Origin: Bacillota bacterium
Lineage (GTDB): Bacteria; Bacillota; UBA4882; UBA8346
Length of the DNA: 55,409 nucleotides
NCBI GenBank assembly: GCA_023429995.1
Contig: JAEZCE010000043.1
Location: 1 to 55,409 of the forward strand
Direction of reading: 5' to 3'
Made by a program: the position numbers and the translations under genes
Notes under the pieces: model-generated
What the model saw: only the letters and a program-made list of their open reading frames with translations
What the model was told of the DNA's origin: nothing
Database searches by the model: none
In this document: piece after piece, positions 15,342-24,814 of the stretch
Numbering within the stretch: position 1 is the first letter of the stretch
Layout of the letters: each line of letters opens with the position of its first letter

Positions 15342-18300
15342 ATGCATCCTGTAAATTTAGAAGCCAAGATTTGGGAAGAAGTTTTGGAGCTCCCCACTTA
15401 CCCCGTAGGGAAGCCCGATAAGAATCCCATGTTTTTAGAGAAACGGGTTTATCAAGGAAGCTCCGGAAAAGTTTATCCCTACCCGGTCATTGATAAAATC
15501 GAGGACCGGAAAGTGAATCAAAAATACCGGGCGGTTTTTCTGGAAAACCCTTATTTATTGATTATGATTCTGCCTGAACTTGGGGGTAGAATTCAACGGG
15601 CTCTCGACAAGACCAATCAATATGATTTTGTTTATTATAACCAGGTCATTAAACCGGCCCTGGTGGGACTGGCCGGCCCCTGGATTTCCGGGGGAATCGA
15701 ATTCAACTGGCCCCAGCACCACCGCCCCAATACCTACGGCCCGGTTGAATATTTGCTGAAAGAAAACGAAGACGGCAGCAAAACGGTTTGGGTGAGTGAA
15801 ATCGACCGTATGCACGGCACCAAAGTGACCACCGGATTTACACTTTACCCGGACAAAGCGTATTTAGAGATTAAGTCGCAACTTTACAACCGGACTCCCC
15901 AGGCCCAAACGTTTCTCTGGTGGGCCAATCCGGCGGTTGCTGTGAACGAGCAAACTCAATCGGTTTTCCCGCCGGATGTTCATGCCGTGTTTGACCACGG
16001 TAAACGGGATGTATCAAGGTTTCCGATTGCCACCGGGACTTATTACAAGATGGATTATTCCTCCGGAGTGGACATTTCCCGTTATAAAAACATTCCGGTT
16101 CCCACTTCCTATATGGCGTATCATTCCGATTACAATTTCGTCGGCGGATATGATCACGGGAAAAAGGCCGGCATTTTACACATTGCCGATCACCATATTT
16201 CACCGGGGAAGAAACAATGGACTTGGGGCTGCGGCGACTTCGGCAAGGCCTGGGACCGCAATCTTACCGATGAAGACGGTCCCTATATCGAATTGATGAC
16301 CGGTGTCTATACCGATAATCAGCCCGATTTCACCTGGCTGTTGCCCAGTGAGGAAAAATCCTTCACCCAGTATTTTATGCCCTATAAAAATATCGGCGTG
16401 GTCAAGAATGCCTCGATTGAGGCGGCCGTGAACCTGGAGATCGATAACGGCAAGGCGGTAATTGCGGTATATGCGACGGCGGTTGTGGAAGAAGCCGTGG
16501 TGGAACTTAAGGGCAAGGAAAAAACCTATTTTCGGACCACGGTTGACCTTTCGCCCGAAAGCTCCTGGAGTGGGGAAGTTGTCCTGGAACCGGCGGAAAA
16601 AGCGCATCATTTGATGGTGAGCGTGTTCGGACCCGGCGGGAAGCTGATGGTTTCTTATCAACCGGAGGAGCCGAAGATTGAGCGGGTACCCGAGCCGGCA
16701 AAACCGGCCCTGCCGCCTTCGGAGGTTCAAACCAACGAAGCCTTATATTTACGTGCCCTTCATCTGGAACAATACCGCCATGCCACGTATGATCCGGATC
16801 CCTATTACCTGGAGGGATTGAGGCGGGATCCCGACGATATCCGTCATAATAACGGTTACGGCTGTTTGTTGTTACGTCGCGGATTGTTTAAAGAAAGTGA
16901 AGGTTATTTCCGGAGAGCCATTGCCGGTCTGACCCGTTTCAATCCCAATCCTTACGATGGGGAACCTTATTATAACTTGGGGCTGTCTCTGAAGTTTCAG
17001 GGCCGCTTGGATCTGGCTTATGATGCCTTTTATAAATCCGTCTGGAGCGCGGCCTGGCAGGATAGCGGTTACTTTGCGCTGGCCCAGATTGCCTGCTGGC
17101 GGGGAGATTATCCTACAGCCGAAGAATTGATCGGGAAATCTTTAATCCGGAATTATCATCATTATAAAGCCCGCCATCTCCAGGGGGCCATCTTGCGGAA
17201 AATGGGGCGGTATCGGGAAGCCCAAAGAATTGCCTTTGAAACCCTGCAGTTGGACCCGATGGATTTCGGTTCCCGCCGCGAACTTCAACTGTGTTTTGAA
17301 GCGGAACAACAAACCGAAAAGGCCCGGGCGATGAAGGAACAATTGCTGAATTTACTGGACACCAATCCTCATAACTATTTGGAACTGGCCAGGGATTACG
17401 GCAGCGCCGGACTTTTTACCGAAGCCTGCAAGGTGCTGGAAGATGAAATTGCCGGTGAAAAGCAATTGCAAAATGTCTCTCCGCTTGTTTATTATTATTT
17501 AGGGTACTACCAACGCCAAAACGGTGATTTCCGGCAAGCTTCGGCCTATTTTAAGCAGGCCGGGGAGGAGAATTCCGATTATTGTTTTCCAAACCGGCTG
17601 GAGGATATTGTAGTCCTGTGGCAAGCGTTGGAACTAAACCCCAAAGATGCGAAGGCATACTATTACCTGGGGAATTTATGGTATGACAAAAAGCAGTCCG
17701 ATTTGGCCATTCAGTGTTGGGAACAGTCGCGGGAAATTGATGATTCGTTGGCCACAGTCCACCGCAATTTGGCGCTGGGATATTATAATCAAAAACACGA
17801 CCCGGAAAAGTCCAGAGCGGCATTGGAAAAAGCATTTTCCCTCAACCCCGCCGATGCCAGGGTTTTCCTGGAACTGGACCAACTTTATAAAAAAACCGGA
17901 GTCGATTGGCAATCGCGGATGAATGGTTTCCGGAAATATTTAGACTTGGTGGAATCCCGCGATGATCTCTATATCGAGTATGTCGCCCTCCATAATCAAA
18001 TGGGCGAATATCAAAAGGCCAAAGAACTTATAGCCGGCCGGAAATTCCACCCCTGGGAGGGCGGCGAGGGCAAGGTTTCCAGCCAATATGTTTATTCCCG
18101 GGTGGAATTGGCCAAGCTGTACATTCAAAAGCGGGAATTTCAGAAAGCCCTCGCCGAATTATTAGAAGCCGGCCAGTACCCGGAGAATTTAGGCGAAGGA
18201 AAACTTTACGGCGCGCAGGAAAATCACATTCATTATTTTCTCGGACGCGCCTATGAAGGTTTGGGAATGGCTGAAAAAGCCGGAGAGTTGTTTCAAAAGG

Positions 18301-18686
18301 CCTCCGTGGGCCTGAGTGAACCTTCCGGCGCAATGTTTTACAATGATCAGCCGGCCGATATGATATTCTATCAAGGCTTGGCTTTGCTGAAATTAGCTCA
18401 GCCCGATCAGGCCCGGAGTCGCTTCCATAAACTGGTGGATTATGGCGAACAGCATATGTTTGATAAAGTAAACATCGATTATTTCGCTGTTTCATTGCCG
18501 GATTTTTTGATTTTCGATGAAGACCTGACCCGAAAGAATGAGATTCACTGCCGCTATCTATTGGGCTTGGGTTATTTGGGTCTGGAAAAGAAGGAACAAT
18601 CCCGGCGTGAGTTCAAGCGGGTGTTGGAAATGGATGCCAACCATTTGGGGGCTCTGAGCCATTTGAAAATGGTGGATGAGCCGTGA
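15342..18686 (+). CDS. DUF5107 (mutarotase-like) and TPR-repeat protein
   Basis: 1114 aa, two parts. Residues ~1-380 are a DUF5107-type beta-rich domain: LPELGGRIQRALDK, GIEFNWPQHHRPNTYGP and KQWTWGCGDFGKAWDRN. The LPE-GG-turn recalls galactose-mutarotase-like folds and recurs as LPEIGSKM in the protein encoded at 24815. After a beta-sandwich-like linker, residues ~490-1110 are helical TPR-type repeats. There is no signal peptide or membrane segment, so it is probably cytoplasmic. Start at ATG 15342 after GAGGAGG (15327-15333); the open frame from 15252 lacks a site. It leads the araFGH group, divergent to the AraC-type regulator. Enzyme activity is unknown; sugar-anomer or glycoside handling is inference. 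Confidence 0.8.
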   Translation: MHPVNLEAKIWEEVLELPTYPVGKPDKNPMFLEKRVYQGSSGKVYPYPVIDKIEDRKVNQKYRAVFLENPYLLIMILPELGGRIQRALDKTNQYDFVYYNQVIKPALVGLAGPWISGGIEFNWPQHHRPNTYGPVEYLLKENEDGSKTVWVSEIDRMHGTKVTTGFTLYPDKAYLEIKSQLYNRTPQAQTFLWWANPAVAVNEQTQSVFPPDVHAVFDHGKRDVSRFPIATGTYYKMDYSSGVDISRYKNIPVPTSYMAYHSDYNFVGGYDHGKKAGILHIADHHISPGKKQWTWGCGDFGKAWDRNLTDEDGPYIELMTGVYTDNQPDFTWLLPSEEKSFTQYFMPYKNIGVVKNASIEAAVNLEIDNGKAVIAVYATAVVEEAVVELKGKEKTYFRTTVDLSPESSWSGEVVLEPAEKAHHLMVSVFGPGGKLMVSYQPEEPKIERVPEPAKPALPPSEVQTNEALYLRALHLEQYRHATYDPDPYYLEGLRRDPDDIRHNNGYGCLLLRRGLFKESEGYFRRAIAGLTRFNPNPYDGEPYYNLGLSLKFQGRLDLAYDAFYKSVWSAAWQDSGYFALAQIACWRGDYPTAEELIGKSLIRNYHHYKARHLQGAILRKMGRYREAQRIAFETLQLDPMDFGSRRELQLCFEAEQQTEKARAMKEQLLNLLDTNPHNYLELARDYGSAGLFTEACKVLEDEIAGEKQLQNVSPLVYYYLGYYQRQNGDFRQASAYFKQAGEENSDYCFPNRLEDIVVLWQALELNPKDAKAYYYLGNLWYDKKQSDLAIQCWEQSREIDDSLATVHRNLALGYYNQKHDPEKSRAALEKAFSLNPADARVFLELDQLYKKTGVDWQSRMNGFRKYLDLVESRDDLYIEYVALHNQMGEYQKAKELIAGRKFHPWEGGEGKVSSQYVYSRVELAKLYIQKREFQKALAELLEAGQYPENLGEGKLYGAQENHIHYFLGRAYEGLGMAEKAGELFQKASVGLSEPSGAMFYNDQPADMIFYQGLALLKLAQPDQARSRFHKLVDYGEQHMFDKVNIDYFAVSLPDFLIFDEDLTRKNEIHCRYLLGLGYLGLEKKEQSRREFKRVLEMDANHLGALSHLKMVDEP

Positions 18687-18844
18687 AATTTCAAAGAAAA
18701 AAGCGTGTGTTTCCTGCTATATAGAGTGAATGTGAAAGAAAGTTCCAGCCCTTGTTTTGAAACATGAAAGGAGGGATTGCCGGAATAGACGGAAGGAACT
18801 ATGGCGGAATGCTTTGAAAAGACAAACAAAATGGAGGAATTGTA

Positions 18845-19846
18845 ATGAAAAAAACCTTTTTTTTACTGCTTTTGGTTGCCGCGCTGATCTTTTCATCGAT
18901 GGCGGTTTTTGCGGCTCCTGCCAAAATCAAAATCGGTTTTTTAGTAAAACAAGCCGAAGAATTATGGTTCCAAAATGAATGGAAATTCGCCCAAAAATTT
19001 GCCGATGAAAAAAACTTTGAACTGATCAAAATCGGGGTTCCCGATGGCGAAAAAGTAATGGCTGCCATTGATAATTTAGCGGCCCAAAAAGCTCAAGGCT
19101 TTGTGATTTGTACGCCGGATGTCCGTTTGGGACCCGCCATTATGGCTAAGGCAAACGCCAAAAAATTGAAAGTGTTTACAGTTGACGATCGATTTATGGG
19201 CGCCGACGGTAAACCCATGGCCGATGTACCTTATATGGGTATTTCTTCGACCAAAATCGGTTTTGATATTGGACAAGCCCTGTATGGCGAAATGAAAAAA
19301 CGCGGTTGGAATATTGCTGAAACCGCTGCCATGGCAGTAACTCACGATGAGCTTGAGACGATTAAACAACGTACCGACGGCAGCAAAGACGCTTTGGTGA
19401 AGGCTGGTTTCCCCGCGGGCAAAATCTACGACGCCGTAAATAAAACCCTGGATGTTCCGGGGGCGATGGAAGGCGGTAACGTTGCCTTAACCCAACATCC
19501 TGAAGTAAAACGCTGGCTGGTCTTTGGTGGAAATGAAGAATGCGTTATCGGGGCTATCCGGGCGATGGAAGGCCGCAATTTCAACGGCACCACCATTATC
19601 GGCATCGGCCTGGGCGCCAGCATCGGAATTAGCGAATTTAAAAAACCCGGTATGAACGGTTTCTTTGCCACCAGCGCGATTAGCCCATACCGTCATGGTT
19701 ATGAGACCGCGAAATTGTTATATGAATGGATCAAAAGCGGTAAGAAGCCGCCAGTGGTGACTTTAACCGCCGGTTATATCGTAACCCGCGAGACATATAA
19801 AAAAGTCATGACCGATCTCGGACTTGCCGACTCGATTACGAATTGA
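18845..19846 (+). CDS. araF: L-arabinose-type ABC transporter substrate-binding protein
   Basis: Extracytoplasmic sugar receptor, 333 aa. From memory it tracks Escherichia coli AraF closely: IKIGFLVKQAEELWFQNEWK, PDGEKVMAAIDNLAAQ, GFVICTPDVRLGPAI, the VDDRFMGADGKPM segment and MKKRGWNIAETAAMAVT. The signal peptide MKKTFFLLLLVAALIFSSMAVFA fits signal peptidase I cleavage at A-x-A and contains no cysteine, so this is not a lipoprotein, which is unusual for a monoderm. TGGAGGAAT precedes the ATG. It heads araF-araG-araH, the same order as in E. coli. L-arabinose is the likely ligand; related pentoses or D-galactose/D-fucose are possible. Confidence 0.92.
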   Translation: MKKTFFLLLLVAALIFSSMAVFAAPAKIKIGFLVKQAEELWFQNEWKFAQKFADEKNFELIKIGVPDGEKVMAAIDNLAAQKAQGFVICTPDVRLGPAIMAKANAKKLKVFTVDDRFMGADGKPMADVPYMGISSTKIGFDIGQALYGEMKKRGWNIAETAAMAVTHDELETIKQRTDGSKDALVKAGFPAGKIYDAVNKTLDVPGAMEGGNVALTQHPEVKRWLVFGGNEECVIGAIRAMEGRNFNGTTIIGIGLGASIGISEFKKPGMNGFFATSAISPYRHGYETAKLLYEWIKSGKKPPVVTLTAGYIVTRETYKKVMTDLGLADSITN

Positions 19847-19866
19847 TTGAAAATGAGTAAATGAAT

Positions 19867-19962
19867 CCGGGTACTGCCCGAAGAGCAGTCTCAAACCGAA
19901 GACAGGGCCGGTTTAACCGGCTATGTAACGGCAGTTTGATGCAATCTTTGGGCAGCTCCCGG
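19867..19962 (+). other. Branched hairpin between araF and araG
   Basis: CCGGGTACTGCCCGAAGA (19867-19884) pairs with TCTTTGGGCAGCTCCCGG (19945-19962) with few mismatches. Inside are CAAAC/GTTTG pairing and a perfect GCCGG/CCGGC hairpin (19907-19921). The element fills the araF-araG gap. Such structures often stabilise the binding-protein mRNA and reduce downstream expression, which would suit araF; that role is inferred. Confidence 0.6.
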
Positions 19963-19984
19963 ATTATAATAAGAGGTGAACGGG

Positions 19985-21508
19985 ATGGAAACCGGTTTTC
20001 TGAAGTTTGAAAACATTAGCAAGGAGTTCCCAGGGGTTAAAGCGCTGGACGGGATATCGTTTGAGGCGGCCGAAGGAAGCGTTCACGCCTTAGTCGGCGA
20101 AAACGGCGCCGGGAAATCCACTCTCTTAAAGATACTGAGCGGCCTATACCGGCCCGACGGGGGTCAAATTTTTCTGGGTGGAGCGGCCAAGAATTTTTTA
20201 AATACCAGCGACGCCTTGAACTCAGGAGTAGCCATTATCTATCAGGAACTCAACCTGGTACCCGAAATGACGGTAGCCGAAAACTTATTTTTGGGTCATA
20301 TGCCTGCTAAAATGGGATGGCTTAACAAGAAGGCCCTACGGGAAGTCACCTTGCAACAACTTAAAAATTTAGAAGAAGATATCGATCCCGGTTGCAAAAT
20401 CGGAAGCCTTTCCATTGCGCAACGGCAAATGATTGAGATCGCCAAAGCGCTGGCCCGTAACGCGAAAGTCATCGCATTTGACGAGCCGACCAGCAGTCTT
20501 TCCGACCGGGAAGTGCAAAAATTATTTTCGATCATCGGGGAACTAAAACGCCAGGGTAAGGTGGTCTTATATGTTTCCCACCGGCTGGCGGAAATTTTTA
20601 CGATTTGTGATGCCGTAACAGTTTTCAGAGACGGCAAACATATTGAAACTTTCACCGATATGTCCACATTGACCCAGGACCAGCTGGTCACGAAAATGGT
20701 TGGCCGTTCCATTCATGATGTCTATAATTATGTCCGGCACCCCCATCACGGACCGGCCTTGGAAATTCAAGGCTTAACAGGATACGGACTGGCCGAGCCG
20801 GCAAATTTAACGGTTGACCAGGGAGAGGTCGTAGGTATCTTTGGTTTGGTCGGGGCAGGCCGTTCCGAATTGCTGAAATTGATTTACGGCGCTACCAAAG
20901 GGAAAGCGGGAAAGATCAAAGTTTTCGGACAAGAGGTAAAAATCAGTAAGCCAAGCCAGGCAATTCGTCACGGCATTGTTTTTTGCCCCGAAGATCGCAA
21001 AAAAGAAGGCATTATTCCGATCCGTTCGGTAAGGGAAAATATTAACATCAGTATCCGGCGATTGATTGCCAAATTCGGCATTATTCCCGAGCGGAAAGAT
21101 ATTGAAAACGCCAACCGTTTTATCGAACAACTCAACATTAAAACCCCGTCCATGAACCGGATGGTCCGGGATTTATCCGGAGGGAACCAGCAGAAGGTGG
21201 TCTTGGCCCGTTGGTTGTCGGAGAAAGTGAAAGTCATTTTGTTTGATGAACCCACCCGTGGAATTGACGTAGGGGCTAAATCCGAAATTTACGGGATTAT
21301 ATCCAAATTGGCAGCGGAGGGCATTGGCGTGCTCGTTGTCTCCAGTGAGCTCCCGGAGATTTTAGGTATTTCTGATCGGATTATCGTCATGCGGCAGGGA
21401 AAGCTACAGAACTCCTTATCCCATGATGAAGCAACCGAGGAGAAAGTGTTACGATTGGCTTTGCCGGTCGTTGAAAATAAAGTCGTCGATAGTTTAAAAA
21501 AGGAGTGA
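19985..21508 (+). CDS. araG: L-arabinose ABC transporter ATP-binding protein
   Basis: Two fused ABC ATPase domains, 507 aa (E. coli AraG 504). Domain 1 has Walker A GENGAGKST (38-46), the EMTVAENLFLG stretch and FDEPTSSLS. Domain 2 has a degenerate Walker A (GLVGAGRSE), LSGGNQQKVVLARWL and FDEPTRGIDVGAKSEIY, the usual asymmetry of CUT2 sugar transporters. The loop FPGVKALDGISF and AIIYQELNLVPEMTVAEN match AraG. ATG 19985 is preferred over GTG 19976 because AAGAGGTG (19971-19978) then lies 6 nt upstream. It energises import through AraH. Confidence 0.92.
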   Translation: METGFLKFENISKEFPGVKALDGISFEAAEGSVHALVGENGAGKSTLLKILSGLYRPDGGQIFLGGAAKNFLNTSDALNSGVAIIYQELNLVPEMTVAENLFLGHMPAKMGWLNKKALREVTLQQLKNLEEDIDPGCKIGSLSIAQRQMIEIAKALARNAKVIAFDEPTSSLSDREVQKLFSIIGELKRQGKVVLYVSHRLAEIFTICDAVTVFRDGKHIETFTDMSTLTQDQLVTKMVGRSIHDVYNYVRHPHHGPALEIQGLTGYGLAEPANLTVDQGEVVGIFGLVGAGRSELLKLIYGATKGKAGKIKVFGQEVKISKPSQAIRHGIVFCPEDRKKEGIIPIRSVRENINISIRRLIAKFGIIPERKDIENANRFIEQLNIKTPSMNRMVRDLSGGNQQKVVLARWLSEKVKVILFDEPTRGIDVGAKSEIYGIISKLAAEGIGVLVVSSELPEILGISDRIIVMRQGKLQNSLSHDEATEEKVLRLALPVVENKVVDSLKKE

Positions 21509-21513
21509 AGCAG

Positions 21514-22491
21514 ATGAGTACCGATACTCTTGCCTCCGGCACCAAAACCAACATCAAACCGTTATACAGACGGATCTGGGATAGTGCCAGCATTCTAATT
21601 ATTTATTTGATTATGTTCGTAATTTTATCACTGACCGTTCCCTATTTTTTCAGTTGGGAGAACATGGTGGGCCTATCGCTTGCCATATCGACGGTGGGTA
21701 TTGTCGCTTGTACCATGTTGTTCTGTTTGGCTTCGGGGGATTTTGATCTTTCCGTAGAAAATATCGTGGCTACCTCCGGTGTCATTGCAGCGATAGCGAT
21801 TCGAAGCACCGGAAATATTTGGCTTGGCATATTGTCCGGGATTGTCGCCGGCGGCTTGGTCGGCTTGGTGAACGGTTTGATCATCGCTAAACTCAAAATC
21901 AACGCTTTAATTACCACCTTAGCCATTAGCCAGGTGGTCAGGGGACTTGGTTTTATCATATCGGGCGGCGTGGCCGTGGGTATTTTAACCCCCGACTTTT
22001 ATAAGCTGGGGAATAATCATTTTCTGGCCATCCCCATTCCGGTCTGGGTTATGATTCTTTGTTTTGTCGCCTTTGGGTTTTTATTGAACCGGACCACCTA
22101 TGGCCGGAACACCATGGCTATCGGCGGAAATAAAGAAGCGGTGAGACTGGCTGGAATCAATGTTGACCTGATTAAAATCATTATTTTTACCGTCCAGGGT
22201 TTCGTCGCCGGACTTGCCGGAGTTGTCCTGGCATCGCGGATGACCAGCGGACAACCGAATTCATCCGTCGGTTTCTCCCTGGATGTCATCTCGGCCTGTG
22301 TTTTGGGAGGCGTCTCTCTTTCCGGCGGTGTCGGGACTACTTTAGGGGTGATCGTCGGCGTAATCATTATGGGAACCGTCCAAAACGCTATGAATCTTTT
22401 GAATATCCCCACTTTTTATCAATATGTAGTGCGGGGGATCATATTATTGCTGGCAGTGTTGTTCGATCAAATGAAACAGAAACAGGATTAA
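21514..22491 (+). CDS. araH: L-arabinose ABC transporter permease
   Basis: Membrane permease of the CUT2 family, 325 aa, about ten hydrophobic helices. Hallmarks are GIVACTMLFCLASGDFDLSVE, NGLIIAKLKINALITTLA, GGNKEAVRLAGINV and the C-terminal ISACVLGGVSLSGGVGT. Five nt separate it from the araG stop. An AAGGAG (21500-21505) precedes ATG 21514; GTG 21505 would overlap that site. It pairs as a homodimer with AraG and receives sugar from AraF. Confidence 0.92.
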   Translation: MSTDTLASGTKTNIKPLYRRIWDSASILIIYLIMFVILSLTVPYFFSWENMVGLSLAISTVGIVACTMLFCLASGDFDLSVENIVATSGVIAAIAIRSTGNIWLGILSGIVAGGLVGLVNGLIIAKLKINALITTLAISQVVRGLGFIISGGVAVGILTPDFYKLGNNHFLAIPIPVWVMILCFVAFGFLLNRTTYGRNTMAIGGNKEAVRLAGINVDLIKIIIFTVQGFVAGLAGVVLASRMTSGQPNSSVGFSLDVISACVLGGVSLSGGVGTTLGVIVGVIIMGTVQNAMNLLNIPTFYQYVVRGIILLLAVLFDQMKQKQD

Positions 22492-22596
22492 TCTTTTCAT
22501 AACGCTAATCTTTCCAAGTCGTCAAGAAATTCATGAAGTCCCGTTGAGTCCATAGGCTAACGGGATTTATTCGTATATTAAAGGGGTGCGCATGGA

Positions 22597-24789
22597 ATGG
22601 GAATTTTCAGCAGGATTTTCGGGGACATCCAGTGGCAAAAGTTTGATTTCACCAAGAAGTTTACCATTCGCAATAAATTATTGTTTTTCTTTCTTTTAGT
22701 CTCGCTGGTACCACTGGCGCTGACCGGCATGATTTCTTACTACAGCTCCAGAACGGCAATGACCCGGAAGATGAGTCAATATTCACTGGAAAACATCTCC
22801 CGATCCGCCCAAATCCTGGACGAAAAATTCCGGCAATACGAAAAAATAGCGCTTCAGATTAACGTCAATCCCGTATTGAACACGGAATTTAAGATTTATG
22901 CCAAGGCTGCGGACGGAGAAGCTTTGGATCGGGAACAAAATGTGAAGAATTATTTAAAAAGTTATCTGGTGGATGATCCGAATATTTTTGCCTTCATTTT
23001 TACGGATGCGGGAAAGGGTAACCAGCATTCCCGGATTTTCGTTCAACGGGGTTCGGTGAGTGAAAGCTGGGATCTTACCCTCAGGAAATACGCCGCTTCA
23101 TTAAATTCCCGGTTATACCTGGATACGGTTTGGATGCCGGCGGTTATTAAAAATGCAGTGGTTACGGAAAACAATATGGTCATGGTTAAAAACATCGACG
23201 ATATCAATACTGGTGAGCCTCTGGGGACTTTTGCCGTTTTGATCAAGGAAGCGGGTATGGCTCAATATACGAATTTTACGGAAATGCATACTACGGTCAA
23301 TACGGAAATTACGCCGGCGTCGCTCCCCCGCTATACGGTAATTATCGATGAAAAAGGCATGATTGCATCCACTCCTTTTAAAGCGGACATCGGCCGGAAC
23401 CTTTCCGATTTCATGAAACAAAATAAAGTTCTTACCCAAGTCAGGAATGGAAGCATAAAGCAGGATAGTTTTTTCGGAACTTTCAATCGGGTACCGGCGC
23501 TGGTTTCGGCTGAATATATGAAACATAACGGCTGGAGTATTCTCAGTATAGCTCCCGCCCGGATTCTATTTTCCGAAGCCAGGGTGACCGGACTGGTGAT
23601 CTTTTTATTAAGCATCGTTTTTGGGACGCTTGCCATCATTATTTCAATTTATGTGGCCTTCCTGGTTTCCGGGCCTATCCGTTCCGTAGTGAATGCCATG
23701 AAAGAGGCGGAAAAGGGCAAGTTAACGGTGCGGGTGGCCGTCAATAACCAGGATGAGCTGGGGTATTTGGGGAGCAGTTTCAACCGGATGCTGGAACAAA
23801 TCAACGGACTGCTGGCTGACACAAAAAAAACAGCTACCCAGCTGCAAAAACAGGGCGCGGTATTGCAAGAAAGTTCCCATCAATCTGCCCAGGCTGCTGA
23901 AAGCGTGGCCCAAGCCATGAATGAGATTACCCGGGGTACCATGGAACAGACCCATGAAGCGGGGAATTCATCCCAACGAATGACAAGCCTGGCTGCGCAG
24001 ATCGATCATATGGTGGCGCAATCGGCAGAAGTTGAACATATCACCGGGGATACCAAGAAATTAAGCTTTCAATCGAAAGAGGCGGTGCAACAATTGATTG
24101 ACAAAACCGCGGAAACGGACCGCATTACCAATGCCATTGTCAGCGACATCAGCGAACTTGATAACAGCGCAACGGAAATAAGCGATATTATCCAAGTTAT
24201 CACGGGTGTAACGGAACAGACTAACCTTTTGGCGCTGAATGCGGCGATCGAGGCGGCCCGCGCCGGAGAAATGGGCCGGGGTTTTGCGGTGGTCGCCGAT
24301 GAAATTAATAAATTAGCGGTTCAATCCCGGGACGCAACAGAGAATATCAACAGCATATTAAAGAAAATCCAGGAAAAAACTGCTACCTCATATCAAACGG
24401 CGGGCCAGGCCCATCAAATTGTTCTCGATCAAATACAGGCAGTCCGTTCAGCCCAAAACTCTTTTGATGAAATTATCCGGGCCATGGATACTGCGGTCGG
24501 TAAACTCAGCGGCATGAATTCATTGCTGGCCCAAATTCACGATGCCAAGGAGCAATCATTGCATTCGATTATCACCATCAGCGCTATATCGGAAGAGACG
24601 GCCGCCGCTGCCGAGGAAGTTTCCGCTTCATCTCAGGAGCAGACGGCGATCGCGGATCAAGTCAGTAATTTGGCTGCCCAAATGCAAAGAATGGCCGAAG
24701 AATTGATGGAGGTAATTTCCAGATTTGATGTTTCGGAAAGGAATTTGATTTCCGGAACAATGCAACCATCGCGGGAAAGCCGTGATTGA
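22597..24789 (+). CDS. Methyl-accepting chemotaxis protein
   Basis: Transmembrane chemoreceptor, 730 aa. One membrane helix at ~28-48, an external sensor domain to ~328 (dCache-like by length and layout), a second helix at ~329-352, a HAMP segment (SGPIRSVVNAMKEAEKGKLTVRV) and a long helical signalling domain with the hairpin tip VTEQTNLLALNAAIEAARAGE near 537-560. ATG 22597 follows AAGGGGTG (22581-22588). It stands between araH and the mutarotase-like gene, about 100 nt after araH, so it may direct movement towards the transported sugar, possibly through AraF. The ligand is inference. Confidence 0.93.
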   Translation: MGIFSRIFGDIQWQKFDFTKKFTIRNKLLFFFLLVSLVPLALTGMISYYSSRTAMTRKMSQYSLENISRSAQILDEKFRQYEKIALQINVNPVLNTEFKIYAKAADGEALDREQNVKNYLKSYLVDDPNIFAFIFTDAGKGNQHSRIFVQRGSVSESWDLTLRKYAASLNSRLYLDTVWMPAVIKNAVVTENNMVMVKNIDDINTGEPLGTFAVLIKEAGMAQYTNFTEMHTTVNTEITPASLPRYTVIIDEKGMIASTPFKADIGRNLSDFMKQNKVLTQVRNGSIKQDSFFGTFNRVPALVSAEYMKHNGWSILSIAPARILFSEARVTGLVIFLLSIVFGTLAIIISIYVAFLVSGPIRSVVNAMKEAEKGKLTVRVAVNNQDELGYLGSSFNRMLEQINGLLADTKKTATQLQKQGAVLQESSHQSAQAAESVAQAMNEITRGTMEQTHEAGNSSQRMTSLAAQIDHMVAQSAEVEHITGDTKKLSFQSKEAVQQLIDKTAETDRITNAIVSDISELDNSATEISDIIQVITGVTEQTNLLALNAAIEAARAGEMGRGFAVVADEINKLAVQSRDATENINSILKKIQEKTATSYQTAGQAHQIVLDQIQAVRSAQNSFDEIIRAMDTAVGKLSGMNSLLAQIHDAKEQSLHSIITISAISEETAAAAEEVSASSQEQTAIADQVSNLAAQMQRMAEELMEVISRFDVSERNLISGTMQPSRESRD

Positions 24790-24814
24790 GAAAATCATAA
24801 TGGAGGAGGTCCCT

